Below the pieces are notes generated by a model that searched no databases, had not been told where the DNA came from, and saw only the letters and a list, made by a program, of their open reading frames with translations. DNA of 59,241 nt from Streptomyces sp. WZ.A104. Lineage in GTDB: Bacteria > Actinomycetota > Actinomycetes > Streptomycetales > Streptomycetaceae. This document shows, in pieces, positions 53,641 to 59,241 of this stretch. The position numbers and the translations under genes are program-made. The number at the start of each line of letters is the position of its first letter. The first letter of the stretch is position 1. The DNA lies in assembly GCF_002382885.1 (NCBI RefSeq), contig NZ_NWVL01000052.1:1-59241 (forward strand), read 5' to 3'.

Positions 53641-54168
53641 GTGGCCGAGCAGCTTTACGCCACTCTGAAGACCAATCAGGGCGATATCGAGATCCGGCTC
53701 CTGCCGAACCACGCCCCCAAGACCGTCAGGAACTTCGTCGAGCTGGCCACCGGGCAGCGTGAGTGGGTCAACCCCGAGACCGGCGAGACCACCACGGACC
53801 GGCTGTACGACGGTACGGTCTTCCACCGCGTCATCAGCGGGTTCATGATCCAGGGCGGAGACCCCCTGGGGAACGGCACGGGCGGTCCGGGCTACCAGTT
53901 CGCCGACGAGTTCCACCCCGAGCTGGGCTTCACCCAGCCGTATCTGCTGGCCATGGCCAACGCGGGGCCGGGGACGAACGGCTCGCAGTTCTTCCTGACG
54001 GTGTCACCCACCGCCTGGCTGACAGGCAAGCACACCATCTTCGGCGAGGTGGCCGACGACGCGGGCCGCCGGGTCGTCGACGCCATCGCGGCCACCCCGA
54101 CCAACCCGCGCACCGACCGTCCCCTGAAGGACGTGGTGATCGAGTCGGTGGTCGTCGAGACCCGCTGA
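53641..54168 (+). CDS. peptidyl-prolyl cis-trans isomerase (cyclophilin)
   Basis: A 175-residue cyclophilin, lacking a signal peptide and so cytoplasmic. It has the family core: YDGTVFHRVISGFMIQGGDP, LAMANAGPGTNGSQFFLT and WLTGKHTIFGEV. The insert GEWVNPETGETTTDR-like (REWVNPETGETTTDRL) is typical of actinobacterial forms. GTG 53641 has GGGAAGGCG upstream; an in-frame ATG at 53605 is less likely. The next gene is rhomboid. Confidence 0.96.
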   Translation: MAEQLYATLKTNQGDIEIRLLPNHAPKTVRNFVELATGQREWVNPETGETTTDRLYDGTVFHRVISGFMIQGGDPLGNGTGGPGYQFADEFHPELGFTQPYLLAMANAGPGTNGSQFFLTVSPTAWLTGKHTIFGEVADDAGRRVVDAIAATPTNPRTDRPLKDVVIESVVVETR

Positions 54169-54313
54169 CGCCCGCCGACCGCTCCGCTGCACGCCGCTGA
54201 CACCGGCCGGGAACCAACCGCCCCGCCCGTCCGTACATGTTCATAGCGGGCCGGCGGGGCGGTCGCGTCCGCGCCGCCGGAAGCACGAGGACCCGAGAGG
54301 CAGGCCAGGAGCG

Positions 54314-55219
54314 ATGGACCAGCAGCCGCCGCCAGACCGTGACGCCTCGGCGGGCGGCGTGCCGACGCCGACCTGCTATCGGCACCCGGGCCGCGAGACG
54401 GGGATCAGCTGCACGCGCTGTGAGCGGCCGATCTGCACCGAGTGCATGGTCAGCGCCTCGGTCGGCTTCCAGTGTCCCGACTGCGTACGCCAGGGGTCCG
54501 GCACCGGCCACCACCCGGCGGCGAGCCGTCCGCGCACCCTGGCGGGCGGGACGGTGGCCGCCGACCCGCGGCTGGTCACCAAGATCCTGCTCGGCATCAA
54601 TCTGGCGGTCTTCGTCCTGGTCGCCGCAGCCGGTCCCACCCTGCTCAACGATCTGACGCTGCTCGGGCGGGCCTGGGACCCCACTCCGCCGCCGGGGTCC
54701 ATCGAGGGCGTCGCCGAGGGCCAGTGGTATCGCCTGGTGACCTCGATGTTCCTGCACCAGGAGGTGTGGCACATCGGGTTCAACATGCTGGGGCTGTGGT
54801 GGCTCGGCGGACAGCTGGAGGCCGCGCTCGGCCGGTCCCGCTATCTCCCGCTCTATCTGCTGTCAGGCCTCGCGGGCAGCGCGCTGACCTACCTGATCGC
54901 CGCGCCGAACCAGGGGTCGCTCGGCGCCTCCGGCGCGGTCTACGGCCTGTTCGGCGCCACCGCGGTCCTGATGCGCCGGATGAACTACGACATGCGCCCG
55001 GTGCTGGTGCTGCTCGCGCTGAACCTGGTCTTCACCTTCACCTGGGGCGGTATCGCCTGGGAGGCGCACGTCGGCGGTCTGGTGGCGGGCGTCGCCATCG
55101 CTCTCGGCATGGTGCACGCCCCGCGCGAGCACCGCACGCTGGTGCAGGCCGGCACCTGTGCGCTGGTCCTGTTGGTCACCCTCGGGATCGTCGCAGCCAG
55201 GACGATCGCGCTCACCTGA
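54314..55219 (+). CDS. rhomboid family intramembrane serine protease
   Basis: A 301-residue membrane protease. An N-terminal Cys/His cluster (CYRHPGRETGISCTRC, CTEC, CPDC; about 17-60) resembles a B-box or ribbon zinc finger. The rhomboid domain follows with six helices: SMFLHQEVWHIGFNMLGLWW, catalytic serine in GASGAVYGLFGA and catalytic histidine in AHVGGLVAG. ATG 54314 follows the cyclophilin gene. It converges on crgA across a gap with four DnaA boxes. Confidence 0.93.
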   Translation: MDQQPPPDRDASAGGVPTPTCYRHPGRETGISCTRCERPICTECMVSASVGFQCPDCVRQGSGTGHHPAASRPRTLAGGTVAADPRLVTKILLGINLAVFVLVAAAGPTLLNDLTLLGRAWDPTPPPGSIEGVAEGQWYRLVTSMFLHQEVWHIGFNMLGLWWLGGQLEAALGRSRYLPLYLLSGLAGSALTYLIAAPNQGSLGASGAVYGLFGATAVLMRRMNYDMRPVLVLLALNLVFTFTWGGIAWEAHVGGLVAGVAIALGMVHAPREHRTLVQAGTCALVLLVTLGIVAARTIALT

Positions 55220-55255
55220 GCGGAATGGGGCTCTTCACCCCCAGGGTGACCGAAG

Positions 55256-55459
55256 TTGTCCACAGTGTGCGCGAAATCTTGCGTGGGGCGAGAGGAACAT
55301 CTGTGCCCCTTGTCGCTGACCTGGGTTTTCTCATCTGATCCACGGAGTGCAGCCCCCCCTCGATGAGGGAGGCTGCAGTCACACCGGCGTCAACTTGAGT
55401 GGAGGTTATCCACAGATCGTCTGACCTTTTCCCCCGGCTGTGGATAACTCTGTGGGTAA
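55256..55459. other. cluster of four DnaA boxes outside oriC
   Basis: The 344-base gap between convergent rhomboid and crgA genes contains TTGTCCACA (55256-55264, +), TTATCCACA (55406-55414, +), TTATCCACA (55439-55447, -) and TTACCCACA (55451-55459, -). A hairpin with a bulge (about 55348-55377) lies among them, probably a shared terminator. Such clusters are known near Streptomyces origins and can titrate DnaA. Confidence 0.85.
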
Positions 55460-55563
55460 CTCAGGGCATGGCTTGCGCGGGTGGGTGCCGCACGGGTATC
55501 AGCGGAGCCGTGCAGGTACCAGTGGTGCCGCGCAGGAATCAGTGGAGCTGACCGGGGTCCGCT

Positions 55564-55818
55564 CTACTTCCACTGCGTCGACACGGCGAAGCCACCGGCG
55601 ATGAAGCCGAAGCCGACCACGATGTTCCAGTTGCCCAGGGCGTCGATCGGCAGATCGCCTTCGGTCACGTAGAACACCACGATCCAGGCCAGTCCGATGA
55701 GGAACAGGGCCAGCATCACCGGAGCCACCCAGCTGCGGTTGGTCAGCTTTATGGCCGTTGCCTGCTTCGCCGGGGGCGGCGTGAAGTCGGCCTTCTTGCG
55801 GATACGTGACTTCGGCAC
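55564..55818 (-). CDS. crgA: cell-division protein CrgA
   Basis: An 84-residue membrane protein with two helices (WVAPVMLALFLIGLAWIVVFY and WNIVVGFGFIAGGFAV) and a basic N-terminus (MPKSRIRKKADFTPP). CrgA coordinates FtsZ ring timing and growth in Streptomyces and septum assembly in mycobacteria. GTG 55818 follows GGAGAG. Position between rhomboid and DUF881 is conserved. Confidence 0.95.
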   Translation of the reverse strand: MPKSRIRKKADFTPPPAKQATAIKLTNRSWVAPVMLALFLIGLAWIVVFYVTEGDLPIDALGNWNIVVGFGFIAGGFAVSTQWK

Positions 55819-55959
55819 GAGGGACTCTCCTGTCGATGCGCTGCGTGACCGCGCAGGGATCTGTGGCGGGCGCCGGGGGCGGGTGCCAGGGGGAATGCTG
55901 CCTCCCCCAAGCGTCCGTTAGCGTAGTGCTTCCCTGGCGCCTGATGAGATAAGGGTACG

Positions 55960-56727
55960 TTGAGCAATTCTGCCGACTCCCCCGAAGGCCCGGCCCGGCA
56001 CACCTCCGTGTGGGCGGCCCGGGGACTCACCGCTGCGGTTTTCGCCCTGGCCGGACTCATCTTCGTCACCAGCGCCAACGCCGCCAAGGGCACCGATCTG
56101 CGCAGCGACTCCTCCCTGCTCAAGCTCTCCGACCTGATCAGGGAGCGCAGTGAGAAGAACGCCGAGCTGAACGAGTCGACAGCGGCTGTGCGCTCGGACA
56201 TCGAGGCCCTCGCCCAGCGTGACGACGGCTCCACCAAGGCCGAGGACGCCAAGCTGGAGGCCCTGGAGAAAGCGGCGGGCACCACCGAGATCACCGGCGA
56301 CTCCGTCAGCGTGACCCTCGACGACGCGCCCCCCGACGCCACCGCCAACCCGGGCTACCCCGAGCCGCAGCCCAATGACCTGGTCATCCACCAGCAGGAC
56401 CTGCAAGCCGTGGTGAACGCGCTGTGGCAGGGCGGGGCCCGGGGAATCCAGGTGATGGACCAGCGGCTCATCTCCACCAGCGCGGTGCGCTGCGTCGGCA
56501 ACACCCTGATCCTCCAGGGCCGCGTCTACTCCCCGCCGTACAAGGTCACCGCGATCGGTGACCCGGGCAGGCTCAAGCGGGCGCTCGACGACTCCACCGC
56601 GATCCAGAACTACCAGCTGTATGTGAAGGCGTACGGGCTGGGCTGGAAAGTCGACGAGAACGAGGCGGTGACTCTTCCCGGCTACTCGGGCACAGTGGAT
56701 CTCCACTACGCGAAGCCTGCGGAGTGA
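55960..56727 (+). CDS. DUF881 family membrane protein
   Basis: A 255-residue protein with one N-terminal helix (AARGLTAAVFALAGLIFVTSA, about 19-39), a coiled-coil stretch (LIRERSEKNAELNEST) and the DUF881 domain: VSVTLDDAPP, DLQAVVNALWQGGARGIQVMDQRL, TSAVRCVGNTLILQGRVYSPPY and VTLPGYSG. It is a predicted extracytoplasmic division- or envelope-associated protein of the crgA locus. The start is uncertain: TTG 55960 is the likeliest visible codon. Confidence 0.88.
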   Translation: MSNSADSPEGPARHTSVWAARGLTAAVFALAGLIFVTSANAAKGTDLRSDSSLLKLSDLIRERSEKNAELNESTAAVRSDIEALAQRDDGSTKAEDAKLEALEKAAGTTEITGDSVSVTLDDAPPDATANPGYPEPQPNDLVIHQQDLQAVVNALWQGGARGIQVMDQRLISTSAVRCVGNTLILQGRVYSPPYKVTAIGDPGRLKRALDDSTAIQNYQLYVKAYGLGWKVDENEAVTLPGYSGTVDLHYAKPAE

Positions 56728-56758
56728 ACCCGAGCTGATCCCCCGGGGAGGCCGTCCG

Positions 56759-57505
56759 GTGTCGTTACGACTGTCGGTGCGACTCGTCGTCAGAACCTTC
56801 AGCGAACTGTGCATCACCGTGGGCACGCTGATCGTGCTCTTCGTCGTCCACATCCTGTTCTGGACCGGGGTGAAGGCGGCCGACGCCGCCGAGGGCGAGA
56901 TCGACAGCCTGCACAGCCAGTGGGCCCGGCAGCCGGTGACGCCCGCCCCGCCACCCGCCTCCACCGGCCCCTCCCCCTCCCCCTCCGTCTCCGTCTCCGC
57001 CGAGCCCTCCCCCGCGGCCGCTCCGGCCCCGTACCGCGCCGGAAAGCCCTTCGCGACGATGCACATCCCCCGCTTCGGCTCCGGCTGGGAGTGGCCGGTG
57101 CTGGAGAACACCGAGGCCAGGACCTTGCAGAAGGGGCTCGGGCACTACAGCGGAACCGCCCGCCCCGGCGATACGGGCAACTTCGCGGTGGCCGGGCACC
57201 GGCGGACGTACGGCGACCCCTTCAAGGACTTCCCGAAGCTGCGCCCCGGGGACGCGGTGATCGTCAACGACGGCACGACCTGGTTCACGTACCGCATCGC
57301 GAAGGAGCCGTACCGGACCGTGCCCACCGACACGGCGGTCGTCGACCCCGTGCCGCGCGGCTCCGGCTTCGAGGAGCCCGGCCGCTATCTGACACTCACC
57401 ACCTGTGAGCCCGAGTGGGGCAGCAGCCACCGGCTGATCGCCTGGGCCCACCTGGACGCGACCCGGCCGGTGGCCGAGGGGAAGCCGCCGGACCTCACCG
57501 GCTGA
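56759..57505 (+). CDS. class E sortase
   Basis: A 248-residue sortase with an N-terminal anchor (LCITVGTLIVLFVVHILFW), a Pro/Ser linker (about 60-90) and the catalytic domain: MHIPRFGSGWEWPVL, catalytic histidine in FAVAGHRRTYGDPF, cysteine in LTLTTCEPEWGSSH and arginine in SSHRLIAWAHL. Class E sortases attach surface proteins with LAXTG-type signals, such as chaplins in Streptomyces. GTG 56759 has GGGAGG upstream. The whole set of essential residues is present. Confidence 0.94.
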   Translation: MSLRLSVRLVVRTFSELCITVGTLIVLFVVHILFWTGVKAADAAEGEIDSLHSQWARQPVTPAPPPASTGPSPSPSVSVSAEPSPAAAPAPYRAGKPFATMHIPRFGSGWEWPVLENTEARTLQKGLGHYSGTARPGDTGNFAVAGHRRTYGDPFKDFPKLRPGDAVIVNDGTTWFTYRIAKEPYRTVPTDTAVVDPVPRGSGFEEPGRYLTLTTCEPEWGSSHRLIAWAHLDATRPVAEGKPPDLTG

Positions 57506-57626
57506 CCCGCGTCCGACCCGCGCCCGACTCGCGCCCGGCCCGCGCCCGACTCGTGGTTTTCCACAGCTGACCCCCGCTCCGGCCGCGGCACTCTAGTCTG
57601 GTGCGGGTACCGAATGGAGGGGTCGA

Positions 57627-57815
57627 ATGTACGGCTGGATCTGGCGGCATCTGCCGGGCAACGCATGGGTGCGGAGCATCATCTCGCTCGTGCTGGTTCT
57701 GGCGGTCGTCTACGCCCTGTTCCAGTACGTCTTCCCGTGGGCGGAACCGCTGCTTCCGTTCGGTGATGTGACCGTCGACGGCGAGAGCGCCGGTGGAGCA
57801 GGAGCCGGCCAGTGA
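57627..57815 (+). CDS. small conserved membrane protein (62 aa)
   Basis: A 62-residue protein with WIWRHLPGNAWVRS near the start, a single helix (IISLVLVLAVVYALFQYVF) and an acidic end. It is a regular member of the sortase-pabA locus in Streptomyces. ATG 57627 follows GGAGGGG, and its stop overlaps the pabA start by four bases. Function unknown. Confidence 0.85.
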   Translation: MYGWIWRHLPGNAWVRSIISLVLVLAVVYALFQYVFPWAEPLLPFGDVTVDGESAGGAGAGQ

Positions 57816-58450
57816 GCGCACGCATCCTCGTCGTGGACAACTACGACAGCTTCGTCTTCAACCTCGTCCAGTACCTCTACCAGCTCGGCGCCGAGTGCGA
57901 GGTCCTGCGCAACGACGAAGTGACCACCGCCCATGCCCAGGACGGTTTCGACGGGGTCCTGCTCTCACCGGGCCCCGGCACGCCCGAGCAGGCCGGCGTC
58001 TGCGTCGAGATGGTCCGGCACTGTGCGGACACCGGCGTTCCGGTCTTCGGCGTCTGTCTGGGGATGCAGTCGATGGCGGTCGCGTACGGCGGTGTCGTCG
58101 ACCGGGCCCCCGAGCTGCTGCACGGCAAGACCTCCCCGGTGACCCACGAGGGCAAGGGCGTCTTCGCCGGGCTGCCCTCCCCCTTCACCGCGACCCGCTA
58201 CCACTCGCTCGCCGCCGAACCGGCCGCGCTGCCACCGGAGCTGGAGGTCACGGCCCGCACGGCGGACGGCATCATCATGGGGCTGCGCCACCGTGACCGG
58301 GCCGTGGAGGGTGTGCAGTTCCACCCCGAGTCGGTGCTCACCGAGCACGGCCATCTGATGCTCGCCAACTGGCTGGAGCAGTGCGGCGACCAGGGGGCCG
58401 TCGCGCGGTCGGCGGGGCTCGCGCCGGTGGTGGGCAAGGCCGCCGCGTGA
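57812..58450 (+). CDS. aminodeoxychorismate/anthranilate synthase component II
   Basis: A 212-residue glutamine amidotransferase. The class I triad is complete: cysteine in GVCLGMQSMAVA, with histidine and glutamate in GVQFHPESVLTEHG. It starts ILVVDNYDSFVFNLVQYL, typical of PabA/TrpG proteins, which give ammonia to component I for p-aminobenzoate (folate) or tryptophan. The component I is not in the window, so PabA and TrpG cannot be separated. GTG 57812 overlaps the preceding stop, and the stop overlaps the next GTG. Confidence 0.94.
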   Translation: MSARILVVDNYDSFVFNLVQYLYQLGAECEVLRNDEVTTAHAQDGFDGVLLSPGPGTPEQAGVCVEMVRHCADTGVPVFGVCLGMQSMAVAYGGVVDRAPELLHGKTSPVTHEGKGVFAGLPSPFTATRYHSLAAEPAALPPELEVTARTADGIIMGLRHRDRAVEGVQFHPESVLTEHGHLMLANWLEQCGDQGAVARSAGLAPVVGKAAA

Positions 58451-59241
58451 ACCCGGGCCGCCCCGAGGACGCCGGCCAGGAGGGCGGCCCGTACGCGCAA
58501 GGGGCGTACGGGACCGACGGCGGGTTCGTGGCGGCGGTGGGCGGCCTCACGGATCCGCTGAACGATCCCCTCCCGCGGCAGCACGCCTCGCCGTGGTTCC
58601 GGGCGGACAACATCTCGGGCGCCCAGGACGGACCGGACGATCCTGCTCCCGGCAGGCCGGCACCCGAGGCCCAGCAGAGGGCCTACCAGGACCTCCAGCA
58701 GCCCCAGGGAGCGCCGGACGAGTGGTACGACCCCGAGGGCTACCAACGGGACTGGTACGGCTCCCAGCGGCCGCCTGCGCCCGAAGCGGGTTCCGTGCCT
58801 GGCGCGGGTTCTGCGACGGGTGCGGGCGCTGTGCCGGGAGCGGCTTTCGCGCCGGACCCGGTCCCCGCGCTCGACGCGACCTCCGTGCTCGCCCCGGTCC
58901 CCGACGCGGCTCACCCGGCCTCGGTGCTCGCCCCCGGACCGGTGTCGCGCCCCGACGAGACGATGGGGTTCCGGACGGCGGCCCCCCGGCGAATAGCGTC
59001 GCCCGAGGAGCAGGGGGGGCGGGCCCTCGCCCCGGACCCGGACTCGGACCGGGATCTGGGCCCGGACCGGGACTTGGGCCCGGACCCGGCCGCCGAGCTC
59101 CGTACCGATTCCCGCACAGAGCCCCGTACCGAGGTCCTCAGCCGCATCTCGGACGGGCCCGCCCCCGCCCCCGGCGGGCGGGCCGAGCGGCGCAGGGCGG
59201 CCAAGGGGCGCGGCCGTCGGCGCCCGGGACCGGCCGCTCCA
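58447..59241 (+). CDS. probable second class E sortase, N-terminal part (runs off window)
   Basis: A frame open for 265 codons to the window edge from GTG 58447, which overlaps the pabA stop by four bases. It is disordered: Gly/Pro/Ala/Gln-rich with repeated LAPDP, SVLAP and DRDLGPD units, ending in a strongly basic stretch (RRRAAKGRGRRRPG) that normally precedes a transmembrane helix. In Streptomyces the gene after pabA is usually a class E sortase with such a long N-terminus. The catalytic domain would lie outside the window, so the call rests on position. Confidence 0.7.
   Translation, partial: MNPGRPEDAGQEGGPYAQGAYGTDGGFVAAVGGLTDPLNDPLPRQHASPWFRADNISGAQDGPDDPAPGRPAPEAQQRAYQDLQQPQGAPDEWYDPEGYQRDWYGSQRPPAPEAGSVPGAGSATGAGAVPGAAFAPDPVPALDATSVLAPVPDAAHPASVLAPGPVSRPDETMGFRTAAPRRIASPEEQGGRALAPDPDSDRDLGPDRDLGPDPAAELRTDSRTEPRTEVLSRISDGPAPAPGGRAERRRAAKGRGRRRPGPAAP

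Overview
This window is the replication-origin region of a high-GC actinobacterial chromosome, almost certainly a Streptomyces. Evidence: the order pcnA/cca, DUF6049, murJ, pseudokinase, sigM-rsmA, trxBA, parAB, rsmG, jag, yidC, yidD, rnpA, rpmH, dnaA, oriC, dnaN, gnd, recF, dciA, gyrB, gyrA; many GTG starts; TTGTCCACA-type DnaA boxes; and six exact parS sites (GTTTCACGTGAAAC).

Left arm (1-22.6 kb). A PadR regulator with a perfect 25-bp operator precedes inositol-phosphate synthase and an MFS exporter. Two long perfect palindromes, each centred on parS, separate the exporter from convergent tRNA nucleotidyltransferase. Then come a rightward cell-envelope block (DUF6049, MurJ, pseudokinase), the ECF sigma/anti-sigma pair, and trxBA under a textbook SigR promoter. 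From about 15 kb to the origin, genes run leftward: a GNAT protein, parB, parA, rsmG, jag, yidC, yidD, rnpA and rpmH.

Origin (22.5-29.4 kb). dnaA has a promoter with an adjacent perfect DnaA box. The 0.9 kb dnaA-dnaN gap carries the DnaA-box array and ends with a DnaA box, a short GC cluster and four TAC triplets, the layout of a DnaA-trio unwinding element. dnaN, gnd, recF and dciA follow.

Right arm (29.8-59.2 kb). gyrB, gyrA, a DUF3566 membrane protein and tRNA-Ile are followed by an accessory segment (35.4-39.5 kb): stacked hairpins, several very small genes, an XRE-DUF5753/DUF6879 regulatory module and a broken IS30 transposase. Then come secreted proteins, a DLW-39 peptide, a Ser/Thr kinase with an HTH protein, and tRNA-Ala. 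A leftward operon behind a clear cobalamin riboswitch encodes a Tat-type lipoprotein, an FecCD permease, an ATPase, and an unusual fusion of a sugar-phosphate-isomerase-like barrel to a sucrase/ferredoxin-like domain. The last block has an FBP-domain protein, a LuxR remnant, TerD, DUF5324, a cyclophilin, a rhomboid protease, a four-box DnaA cluster, crgA, DUF881, a class E sortase, pabA/trpG and the start of a further gene that is probably another sortase.

The best candidates for something new are the B12-controlled fusion protein, the parS sites built into hairpins and terminators, the DnaA-trio, and the DnaA-box cluster about 30 kb from oriC. No CRISPR array or rRNA was seen. Alignments and expression could not be tested here; family names come from motif recognition.
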